This document shows, piece after piece, positions 1-8,000 of a DNA stretch of 32,072 nucleotides. Position 1 is the first letter of the stretch; each line of letters opens with the position of its first letter. A model generated the notes under the pieces. The model was not told the DNA's origin and made no database searches. It worked only from the letters and a program-made list of their open reading frames with translations. A program made the translations under genes and the position numbers. The DNA is from Deltaproteobacteria bacterium (GTDB lineage: Bacteria > Myxococcota_A > UBA796 > SXON01). The stretch covers positions 1 to 32,072 of the forward strand of contig VGRE01000015.1 of NCBI GenBank assembly GCA_016875435.1. Reading direction: 5' to 3'.

Positions 1-424
1 GGAGCAGCTCGGCGGGGTCGACGGCGTCGAACTCGTCCTTCACCTCGAGGAGGGTGTAGAGGGGGTGGTGCGCGGGGTTGTCGTCGCTCCAGCGGCGCAT
101 CGTGTCGAGGCAGTCGCGCAGCGTGGGGCAGGTGCTCGTCGCGTCGAGCGCGGGCACGTGGAACACGTCGAAGCCACCGTGGCCGTCGTACCAGACATCG
201 AGCTCGAACTGGCGCACGCCTTGCGAACCTACCTGCGCGTCGAGCGGCGCGTGCTCGTAGTCCCACGCCTCGATTTCGAGGCTGGGGGTGCGCATGTGGT
301 AGCTGTTGTGCGTGCCGACGGCCTGGAGGTGGTTGAACCGCAGGCTGTCGTCGAGCGGGTAGTCGAAGCGCTCGCCGCTGTCGGCGGGACCGGGCGCGCA
401 GCCAAGCACCAGGGCGAGGATCAC
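1..424 (-). CDS. Phosphatidylinositol-specific phospholipase C-like (Ca2+-dependent PI-PLC) lipoprotein, 3' end truncated by window edge
   Basis: Manual reverse-strand translation from GTG at 424: MILALVLGCAPGPADSGERFDYPLDDSLRFNHLQAVGTHNSYHMRTPSLEIEAWDYEHAPLDAQVGSQGVRQFELDVWYDG...; lipobox-like LVLGC and PI-PLC-like QAVGTHNSYH and QFELDVWYD. Absent from the ORF track because it runs off the window. Confidence 0.75.
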   Translation of the reverse strand, partial: MILALVLGCAPGPADSGERFDYPLDDSLRFNHLQAVGTHNSYHMRTPSLEIEAWDYEHAPLDAQVGSQGVRQFELDVWYDGHGGFDVFHVPALDATSTCPTLRDCLDTMRRWSDDNPAHHPLYTLLEVKDEFDAVDPAELL

Positions 425-446
425 CGCGCGAGTGTAACGGGGGCGA

Positions 447-1247
447 GTGAGCCTCATCGTCGACTGCGATCCCGCGCTCGGCCTGCCGATGAGCGACGTC
501 GACGACGCGCTGGCGCTCTGGGCGCTCCTCGCCCGCGGCATCGAGATCGAGGCCATCACCACCGTGTTCGGCAACAGCACGCTCCCCCGGGTACACGCGG
601 TGGCCACCGACCTCGGCGCCCGCTGGTCGATCCGGGTCTTCCGGGGCGCGTCGCGACCGGGCGACGTCGATACGCCCGCCGTGGAGCGCCTCCTGGCCCA
701 CCGGGGCGACGTGCTCGCCATCGGCCCGCAGACCAACATCGCGGCGGCCCTGTCGCGCGGCGCGAGCTGGTCGCGACTGGTGTTGCTCGGGGGGACCGAC
801 CGTCGCCTCGTCAACCTGCGACCGCTGCACACCACCGAGCTGAACTTCGCGCTCGACGAGGCCGCGGCGGCCGCCGCGCTCGCGGGGTGCACCGATCTCG
901 TGCCGATGGAGCCCTGCCGCGCCGTGCTCTTCCGGGCCGCGCACTTCCGCGTGTTGCCGCCGTGGATGGAGCCGCTCTGCCAGGGCTGGCTCCGCCTCGG
1001 CCCCTTGCTCAACGGGCACCTGGGCGTGGTGCCCTGGGACGTGGTGGCGGCGCTCTACTACGCGGGCGTTGACGGCTTCATCGTGGAACCGCGCGGGGTG
1101 GCGCTCGCCAGCGGCCCCCTGCGGCGCGGCTACGTGCGCTACCACCCGGGGACGGTGCGCGTGGTGACCGGCGTGCAGCCCGCGAGCTTCTACGCGGCGT
1201 GGACGGCGCTCGGGGCCGCTACACCCGCGGCAGTACCGGCGCCCTGA
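447..1247 (+). CDS. Inosine-uridine preferring nucleoside hydrolase family protein
   Basis: N-terminal Asp cluster DCDPALGLPMSDVDDALALW, variant of DTDPGxDDAxAL; 266 aa ORF. Confidence 0.75.
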   Translation: MSLIVDCDPALGLPMSDVDDALALWALLARGIEIEAITTVFGNSTLPRVHAVATDLGARWSIRVFRGASRPGDVDTPAVERLLAHRGDVLAIGPQTNIAAALSRGASWSRLVLLGGTDRRLVNLRPLHTTELNFALDEAAAAAALAGCTDLVPMEPCRAVLFRAAHFRVLPPWMEPLCQGWLRLGPLLNGHLGVVPWDVVAALYYAGVDGFIVEPRGVALASGPLRRGYVRYHPGTVRVVTGVQPASFYAAWTALGAATPAAVPAP

Positions 1248-1286
1248 TCGCCGGGTCGGAGGCGGCGGCGCGGAAGAGGCGGGCGC

Positions 1287-2285
1287 TCACGCGCCCGTGC
1301 GCGCCCGGGGGGCAGGGCAGGCGTCGAGCCACGTCGCGACCGAGCTGGCGACCGCCCTGGCGACGGGCGGAGGGAACGCGTTGCCCACTTGCCGATAGGC
1401 ATGGGTCTTTCGGCCGGCAAACCGCCACTCCGGCGAGAAGCCCTGTAGCTGCGCCACCATGGCGACCGTCAGCCGCGGCATGCCGATGAAGTCGGGCGGG
1501 GGGGGCGAGTCGGCGATGCCCATGCCATCGACGCCGAGGGCGGCCCAGGCGCGCTTGGCCCGCGTGGGTCCGAGGTCGGGGCCGCCGTGCTTGTGCGAGC
1601 CGCCCACGACGGTGGGGGCGATGCTGGCGGCGCCTCGCGCCCAGGTGGCGGCGCCGCTCCACTGTCGCGCGGACATCATCGCGAGGAGCGCCTCGCCCAC
1701 CGTGGGCGGCGGGTGCGGCGAGGGCGTGGGCCACGCGAAGGGATGGGAGGCCAGCGCGCGCGTGGGCAACCCCACCATGACCACGCGCGGACGAAGCTGG
1801 GGCACGCCGAAATCCGACGCGTTGAGCAGGCGCCACTGCGCGGTGTAGCCGAGGTCGGCGAGCTGGCCGCCGAGCCACTGCCGGTACTCGGCGAACACCG
1901 GGTCGAGCAGGCCGCGCACGTTCTCGAGGAGGATCGCGCGCGGGCGGCACTCGGCCACCACGCGGAGGGCCTCGGGAAACAGGTTGCGCTCGTCGCCGGC
2001 CCCGAGCTGCTTCCCGGCTTTCGAGAAGGGGGGACAGGGCACGCCCCCGGCAACGAGGTCGACGCCCGCGAACGGCCGGGCATCGAACTCTTCCAGCCGC
2101 CGCTCGATCACGTTCCACTTCGGCCGGTTCTGCCGCAGGGTGGCACACGCGTGCGCGTCGCGCTCCACCAGCGCCACGTGCTCGAAACCCGCGGCCTCGA
2201 GGCCGAGGGCCTGCCCGCCGCCGCCCGCGCAGAGTTCCACGGAGGAGAACAGCCGCGGGAGGGTGGGGTTGGTATCGGCGTTCAT
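1287..2285 (-). CDS. DNA (cytosine-5-)-methyltransferase
   Basis: SSVELCAGGGGQALGLEAAGFEHVALVERD (SAM site), GGVPCPPFSKAGKQLG (PC catalytic motif), ENVRGL, PQLRPRVVMVG, YRQVGNAFPPPVARAV. Start set at MNADTNP (ATG 2285) within the longer ORF. Confidence 0.9.
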   Translation of the reverse strand: MNADTNPTLPRLFSSVELCAGGGGQALGLEAAGFEHVALVERDAHACATLRQNRPKWNVIERRLEEFDARPFAGVDLVAGGVPCPPFSKAGKQLGAGDERNLFPEALRVVAECRPRAILLENVRGLLDPVFAEYRQWLGGQLADLGYTAQWRLLNASDFGVPQLRPRVVMVGLPTRALASHPFAWPTPSPHPPPTVGEALLAMMSARQWSGAATWARGAASIAPTVVGGSHKHGGPDLGPTRAKRAWAALGVDGMGIADSPPPPDFIGMPRLTVAMVAQLQGFSPEWRFAGRKTHAYRQVGNAFPPPVARAVASSVATWLDACPAPRARTGA

Positions 2286-2388
2286 CCTCTCGCCTGGGGC
2301 GTTCGCGGTGAGCGACACCCGCCCCCGGCTAACACCAGCGACCGGGCGCCAGCACCGCCGGGGCGTGGTCACGCGCTATCCTCGCGCC

Positions 2389-3234
2389 ATGCTCCCCATC
2401 CTCCTCGCCTGCGCGGCCCAGCGACCCGGCGTCGAGCCGCCCGTGGCCGCTTCCCCGGCGTGGGCCCTCGCCGCCCGCCACCCGGGTTCCCCCTGGGTCG
2501 TCGCGCACCGCGGCGCCAGCAGCTATGCCCCGGAGAACACGCTCGCCGCGTACCGGGAGGCCCTCGCGCGCGGGGCGATCGCCGTGGAGACCGACGTGCA
2601 CGTGGCCGCGACCGGCGAGGTGGTGGTGAGTCACGACGCCAACACGCGCCGCACCACCGGGGTCGACCGGGTGATCGCCGACACGGCCTGGGACGACCTG
2701 CGCGCCCTCGACGCCGGTCGCTGGTTCGGCGAGGCCTTCGCGGGCGAGCCCCTGCCCCTGCTCCCCGAGCTGCTCGCACTGCTGAAGGGCCGTGCCGTGC
2801 TCTGCCTGGAGCTCAAGGCCGGGAAAGATCTCGTGGCCCTCGCGGCTGCCGATGTCGACCGCGCCCGGCAGCGCGACGAGGTCGTGATCTTCTCCTTCGA
2901 GGCCGCCTTCATCGCCGAGGCGCGCGCGCTCATGCCCGACGTCCCCGCCGTGCATCTCCTGGTGCCGCTCGCGCCCGACCTGCCGGGCGGCACCCGCGCC
3001 CCCTACGCCCCGGCCGACATCGAGCCGGCCCGCGCCTCCGGCGCCACTGCCGTGGGCTTTGCCTACAAGTACCTCTCGGCCGAGGTGGTGGCCGCCGCGC
3101 ACGAGGCGGGCTTCCCGGTGTTCGCGTGGACGGTCAACGACGAGGCCGACGCGCTGCGGGTGCGCGACCTCGGCGCCGACGTGATCATCAGCAACCGGCC
3201 CGACGCGGTGCAGGCGGCCCTCTCGCGGCCCTAG
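2389..3234 (+). CDS. Glycerophosphodiester phosphodiesterase
   Basis: VVAHRGASSYAPENTLAAYREALARGAIAVETDVHVAATGEVVVSHD and AWTVNDEADALRVRDLGADVIISNRPD; start at MLPILLACA. Confidence 0.9.
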   Translation: MLPILLACAAQRPGVEPPVAASPAWALAARHPGSPWVVAHRGASSYAPENTLAAYREALARGAIAVETDVHVAATGEVVVSHDANTRRTTGVDRVIADTAWDDLRALDAGRWFGEAFAGEPLPLLPELLALLKGRAVLCLELKAGKDLVALAAADVDRARQRDEVVIFSFEAAFIAEARALMPDVPAVHLLVPLAPDLPGGTRAPYAPADIEPARASGATAVGFAYKYLSAEVVAAAHEAGFPVFAWTVNDEADALRVRDLGADVIISNRPDAVQAALSRP

Positions 3235-3296
3235 GTGGGCGGTCGCCCTGCCGGTCGTGCGACCGGTGATAGCCTACCCGAGACCTGGAGCCCGCC

Positions 3297-4580
3297 ATGT
3301 ACGCCTACGCCCACGAGGAGATCGCGCACCTCCGCCAGCGCCTTGACTGGACCCGCCAGCGCATCTCTCCCGAGTTCCGGCTTCCCCACCAGGTGCTGGG
3401 GGCCAAGCGCACCATCGGCTGCGTGGCCCTCGAGGTGACCCAGCGCTGCAACCTCGATTGCTCCATCTGCTACCTGTCGCCCAACTCGGAGAGCACGCCC
3501 GACATCCCGCTCGAGACGATCATGCACCGCGCCCAGCTCATCCGCGAGCAGTACGGCGTGGGCACCAACGTGCAGATCACCGGCGGCGACCCCACGCTGC
3601 GCAATCACGACGAGCTGGTGCGCATCGTCAAGCGGGTGGCCGAGCTGAAGATGGTGCCGTCTCTGTTCACCAACGGCATCCACGCCACGCGCGAGCTGCT
3701 CACCCGCCTCAAGGAAGTGGGCCTGGTCGACGTGGCCTTCCACGTGGATCTCACCGAGAAGCGAAAGGGATTCACCTCGGAGGCGCAGCTCTGCGAGGTG
3801 CGCAGCGAGTACATCGAGCGCGCCCGCGGCCTCGGCATCAACGTGATCTTCAACCAGACGGTCTTCGCGCGCAACTTCGAGGAAGTGCCCACGCTGGTGG
3901 GCTTCTACAAGCAGAATGCCGACGTGGTGGGCATGGCGAGCTTCCAGCTACAGGCCGACACTGGCCGCGGGCTCACCCGTGCGCGCAAGCAGACGATCTC
4001 GCTCGACACGGTGGGCGGCACCATCGACGAGGCCCTCGGCGTGAAGCTCTCGTGGGAAAACGTGCTCTTCGGGCATCCCAAGTGCCACCGCATCGGCTAC
4101 GCCGGGGTGATCGGCGACGGCGAGCAGGTGGTCGACCTGTTCGACGACCCGGCGGTGTTGCAAGACATGCTCAAGGTGTTCGACGACATCTACCTCGACC
4201 GGACGCGCCCCCGCCGCGCCGTGGGGCAAGTGTTGGAAGCGGCGGTGAAGCGCGGGTACCTCGCGCCGGGCCTGAAATACTGGGGCAAGCGAGTGGCGGA
4301 GAACCTGCCCGCGATTGTCAAGGCGCGCGGCAAGGTGCGAAAGCTCAGCTTCTTCATGCAGAACTTCCAGGACCGCGAGCGCCTCGACCACGACCGGGTC
4401 GACAACTGTTCCTTCCACACGGTCAACGACGCGGGCGCGATCTCCATGTGTGTACACAACGCCTACCGCGACTACTACATCCAGGGCGGGACGGGCTACC
4501 CCGAGGAGTACCAGGCCTGGCGCTTGCGCGACGGGTATCACCCGACCGAGGCGGGGAAGATCCAGGCGGAAGCCAAGTAG
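3297..4580 (+). CDS. Radical SAM protein
   Basis: EVTQRCNLDCSICYLS (CX3CX2C cluster motif), QITGGDPTLR (GGE-like), Cys/His-containing C-terminal region CSFHTVNDAGAISMCVHNAYRD. Confidence 0.88.
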   Translation: MYAYAHEEIAHLRQRLDWTRQRISPEFRLPHQVLGAKRTIGCVALEVTQRCNLDCSICYLSPNSESTPDIPLETIMHRAQLIREQYGVGTNVQITGGDPTLRNHDELVRIVKRVAELKMVPSLFTNGIHATRELLTRLKEVGLVDVAFHVDLTEKRKGFTSEAQLCEVRSEYIERARGLGINVIFNQTVFARNFEEVPTLVGFYKQNADVVGMASFQLQADTGRGLTRARKQTISLDTVGGTIDEALGVKLSWENVLFGHPKCHRIGYAGVIGDGEQVVDLFDDPAVLQDMLKVFDDIYLDRTRPRRAVGQVLEAAVKRGYLAPGLKYWGKRVAENLPAIVKARGKVRKLSFFMQNFQDRERLDHDRVDNCSFHTVNDAGAISMCVHNAYRDYYIQGGTGYPEEYQAWRLRDGYHPTEAGKIQAEAK

Positions 4581-4914
4581 TCACCGCCGCACGACAACGT
4601 CCACGCGCGCCGTTTCCGGAGAGGGCGGTCAACTCCCAGGCGATGAAGCGGAGCGGGCCCATCGCGTCGACCCGCTCGCTGACGATCCCCGTCGTGGCCG
4701 TGCAGGAGGCCAGTACCACCCAGCCGTCGTAGCTGTCGGTCTGGTTGCCGGTGATCAGATTGATGGTTGCGCTCCCGCCGCCCTCCACCCCGAGGACGCG
4801 CAGCCGCGCGGTGATCCGCGCGTAGCGGGTGCTCGGCATCGCGGCGCGGAGATCTTGCTTCGCTGGAGCCGTGAGGCGGACGGGGGCGCGGGTCAGGTCG
4901 AACTCGGCGGGCAT
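4581..4914 (-). CDS. Small hypothetical protein, possibly frameshifted near its 3' end
   Basis: ORF from ATG 4914 (MPAEFDLTRAPVRLTAPAKQDLRAAMPS...WELTALSGNG). A +1 reading then gives AVDVVVRR* ending at 4581 instead of a low-plausibility tail running antisense to the radical SAM gene. Confidence 0.45.
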
Positions 4915-5002
4915 GGCAGCACCTGGGTGATGCTGGCACAGTTAGTGCAGACAGAGCGTCGTCAAGAAAAGTGCGTGCCTCCCGCCTCGCCCGCGCGGGC
5001 GC

Positions 5003-6961
5003 TCACCGCCTCACGAGAATGTCGACGTACGCGGTCCCCGGGTTGTCACTCGTGGTGCACGAGGCAATCCCCTCCAGCGTGCCCAGCCGGATGGTGTCGG
5101 TGCTGGTCGAGCGGGAGATCACGAAGTCGTAGCCGCCGATGTAGTCGGTGGCGGAGGTGTAGCTCGTGGTGGACATGCCGCAGATGGACGATCCCCAGTT
5201 CAGCGGCACGCCCCAGGCCTCGCTGCCGAACTGGAAGCCGAGGTTGTTGCACCCCGTCAGGTCGCCCGGGTAGGTGCAATGGGCGTGCACCGAGCCGGTG
5301 TCGTAGGCGAAGAGCACCTCCGCCCAGGTGAAACCCTCGCTGTTGTAGTACGCCGTCTCGTAGCCGGTGCCGTAAACCGGCTGGTCGTCGCGCACCTGCG
5401 TCCAGCCCCCGCCGTCGGTGGTCATGTCGCAGAAGTAGGTGCCCGGGTCGAGGCTGTAGGCCCCGTCGAGGGCGGAGGGGTCGCTGTCGAGGATCTCCGC
5501 GCAGTCCTCGGCGGGACAGGCCGCGGAGGCGCCGAGCACGCCCTCGTCGATAAAGCCGTCGCAGTCGTTGTCGAGACTGTCGCAGAGCTCGGTGGCGCCC
5601 GGGTAGATGGTGTCGTCGCCGTCGTCGCAGTCGGTGCTGTCAGAGACGTAGTCGACCGGCGCGGTGCAGTCGGTGGTGCTGTCGGTGGCGTCGCCGAAAC
5701 CATCGCCGTCGGCGTCGGCGTAGAAGGTCCGCGTGGCCAGGCCCTCGTCGGTGCTGCCATCGCAATCGTTGTCGAGGCCATCGCAGCTCTCGCTGGCACT
5801 CGGCGACACGCTGGCGGTGGTGTCGTCGCAGTCGTCGCTGCTGGCCACGTAGCCGCTGGGCGCGTCGCAGCTCACGGTGCTGTAGCGACTGCCGCCGTGG
5901 CCGTCGCTGTCGTAGTCGAGGTACCAGGTGGTGGCGTCGGTGGCGCTGTCCTCGTCGGTGGTGCCATCGCAGTCGTCGTCCACGCCGTTGCAGAGCTCGG
6001 TGCCGCCGGGTGACACGTCGGCCTCGGTGTCGTCGCAGTCGTCGTCGTTGGCCACCGTCCCCGGGGGCGCGTCGCAAGATGTCGTGGCGACGGCGGGGTC
6101 GCCGTAGCCGTCGCCATCGGCGTCGTCGTACCAGGTGGCGGTGCCCACGGCGTCGGCGCCGTCGACGGTGCCGTCGCAGTCGTCGTCCACCCCGTTGCAG
6201 ATCTCGGTGCCCCCCGGTGACACGTCGGCGTCGGTGTCGTCGCAGTCGTCGGGGTTGTCCGCGTAGCCGGTGGGCTGGGCGCAGGAGGTGTCGGCCGCGC
6301 CGGCATCGCCGTAGCCGTCGTCGTCGAGGTCGACCCAGTAGGTGCTCGTCACCCCCTCGTCCACCGAGCCGTCGCAGTCGTTGTCGGCCTCGTCGCAGAC
6401 TTCCTCGGCGCCGGGGTGGGCGCCGTCGTCGGTGTCGTCGCAGTCGCCGTCGTTGTCGGTGTAGCCACTCTGGGGGCCGCAGGCGGTGATCTCGGCGGCG
6501 GCGTCGCCATAGCCGTCGTCGTCGGCGTCGGCCCAGTAGGTGTCAGAAACGCCCTCGTCCACGCGCCCGTCGCAGTTGTCGTCGACCTCGTTGCAGGTTT
6601 CAGGGGCCCCCGGGTAGGCGCTCTCGTCAGTGTCGTCGCAGTCGTTGCCGTTCTCCACGAGGCCATCGGCCACGCCGCAGGCCTGGGTCGTCTCTGCCGC
6701 GTTGCCGAAGCCGTCGCCGTCGTTGTCGGCGTAGAGCGTCTTTTCCACGCCCTCGTCCACCTCGCCGTCGCAGTTGTCGTCGCGACCGTTGCAGACTTCG
6801 ACCTCGCCGGGGTTGACGTTGCCGTCGTTGTCGTCGCAGTCGCCCTCGGCCTCGGTGAAGCCGTCGTCGTCGTCGTCGGGGGTGGCAGTGCTGCCGCTCT
6901 CGCCGGGCTGGTCCTTGGAGTCGCCGGCGTCCTGGCAGGCGAGTGCGAAGAGCAGGATCAT
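5003..6961 (-). CDS. Lipoprotein with about 7 MopE-type putative metal-binding repeats and a C-terminal fibrinogen-like domain
   Basis: Lipobox-like MILLFALACQD; repeated units (Y/F)xADxDGDGxG...C...DCDDxDxxxxPGxxExCNxxDDxCDGxxDEG; C-terminal CAEILDSDPSALDGAYSLDPGTYFCDMTTDGGGWTQV. Confidence 0.88.
   Translation of the reverse strand: MILLFALACQDAGDSKDQPGESGSTATPDDDDDGFTEAEGDCDDNDGNVNPGEVEVCNGRDDNCDGEVDEGVEKTLYADNDGDGFGNAAETTQACGVADGLVENGNDCDDTDESAYPGAPETCNEVDDNCDGRVDEGVSDTYWADADDDGYGDAAAEITACGPQSGYTDNDGDCDDTDDGAHPGAEEVCDEADNDCDGSVDEGVTSTYWVDLDDDGYGDAGAADTSCAQPTGYADNPDDCDDTDADVSPGGTEICNGVDDDCDGTVDGADAVGTATWYDDADGDGYGDPAVATTSCDAPPGTVANDDDCDDTEADVSPGGTELCNGVDDDCDGTTDEDSATDATTWYLDYDSDGHGGSRYSTVSCDAPSGYVASSDDCDDTTASVSPSASESCDGLDNDCDGSTDEGLATRTFYADADGDGFGDATDSTTDCTAPVDYVSDSTDCDDGDDTIYPGATELCDSLDNDCDGFIDEGVLGASAACPAEDCAEILDSDPSALDGAYSLDPGTYFCDMTTDGGGWTQVRDDQPVYGTGYETAYYNSEGFTWAEVLFAYDTGSVHAHCTYPGDLTGCNNLGFQFGSEAWGVPLNWGSSICGMSTTSYTSATDYIGGYDFVISRSTSTDTIRLGTLEGIASCTTSDNPGTAYVDILVRR
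5500..6900 (-). repeat. Coding tandem repeats (MopE-type units of about 50-66 aa, roughly 7 copies)
   Basis: Recurring DCDD...PG..E.C(N/D)..D(D/N)(D/N)CDG..DEG seen by eye in the 5003..6961 ORF; corresponds to recurring gtcgtcgcagtcgtcg motifs in DNA. Confidence 0.85.
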
Positions 6962-6973
6962 GCCTGCAAGGTA

Positions 6974-7987
6974 TCAGACCCCGAGGGCGCGATCGATGAA
7001 GTCTACCAGCCCCCGGGCGCGGAGCACTGGCTGGTGGATGCCCTGCGGCTCGAGCACCCGGGCGGCCTCGGTGCTGTCGAAGGTGGCGTCGTGGGCGAGG
7101 TAGTCGAGGTAACGGCCCAGCATCCCGTGTACGCGCGACTCCAGGCGCGTGGGCTGGCGCATCGTGCCCCGGCGGGGGGTGACGACCCTGAGCCCCGGCA
7201 TGCCGAGGCGCTCGGCCAGCGCCGAGAACCACTCGTCCTGCGTGGGCGCGTCGGCGACCAGGTGGAAGTTGCCGCCCCGCGCCCCGGCGGCCTCGGCCAG
7301 CGCCACGATGCCTTCGGCCACGTACTCCACGGGCACGATGTTGAATCGCGCGCCGCGCAGGCCGGGCATGCGGAGCTGGGCGTCGGCATGCTTGCTGTGC
7401 CAGGCGAGCTGGCTCACGAGGCGAACGAAGCCGTACACGGCGGAGGTGGGCCCGGCCCCGGTCGTGTCGGGGGCCTCGCCCACCACGATCGAGGGGCGCG
7501 CCACGCGCAGGTCGGGCAGGCCGAGCGAGCGGAGAGCAAGCTCGGCCTCGAGCTTGGTTTCCTCATAGGGGTTGTGGAAGGACTGGTCGAGGTCGGACTC
7601 CGACTCGAGGATGCACCCGGTGCGCATGCCGCACACGAAGGCGGTCGACACGTGCAGGAACACGCCCGCGTTGGCCTTCCGGGCGAGGTCGACGGCGCCA
7701 TCGACGTGGGCGCGGCGGTACACCTCGGCGTCGCGCGGGAAGAAGGTGGTGTCGCCGGCGCAGTGGATGACGATGTCCCAGCGCTCGCGGGCCACCGCCT
7801 TCAGCTGCCCACCCACCTCGCCTTCAACCAGGTCGGCGGCGAGGCCGCAGGCGGCAAGCCGGGCGGCAGGCACCTGCCCATCCTTCGCGCGCACCAGGCA
7901 GGCGAGCGAGTGGCCTTTCCCGACGAGGCGCCGCGCTACCGTGCGTCCGACGAAGCCGGTCGCGCCGGTGAGGAGGATGCGTGCCAC
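6974..7987 (-). CDS. NAD-dependent epimerase / thioester-reductase-like extended SDR
   Basis: MARILLTGATGFVGRTVARRL (Rossmann GxxGxxG), DIVIHCAGDTTFF, VFLHVSTAFVCG, NPYEETKLEAE (YxxxK). Confidence 0.82.
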   Translation of the reverse strand: MARILLTGATGFVGRTVARRLVGKGHSLACLVRAKDGQVPAARLAACGLAADLVEGEVGGQLKAVARERWDIVIHCAGDTTFFPRDAEVYRRAHVDGAVDLARKANAGVFLHVSTAFVCGMRTGCILESESDLDQSFHNPYEETKLEAELALRSLGLPDLRVARPSIVVGEAPDTTGAGPTSAVYGFVRLVSQLAWHSKHADAQLRMPGLRGARFNIVPVEYVAEGIVALAEAAGARGGNFHLVADAPTQDEWFSALAERLGMPGLRVVTPRRGTMRQPTRLESRVHGMLGRYLDYLAHDATFDSTEAARVLEPQGIHQPVLRARGLVDFIDRALGV

Positions 7988-8000
7988 GGGCGCTACTGTA

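Noticed and set aside
1587-3269. 560-aa plus-strand ORF over the methyltransferase and GDPD
   Set aside because: Wrong frame or strand relative to two genes with clear motifs.
5500-6900. TCGTCG/GTC microsatellite expansion
   Set aside because: Explained by Asp-rich codons (GAC/GAT) in MopE-type repeats; period is protein-level, not a simple trinucleotide array.
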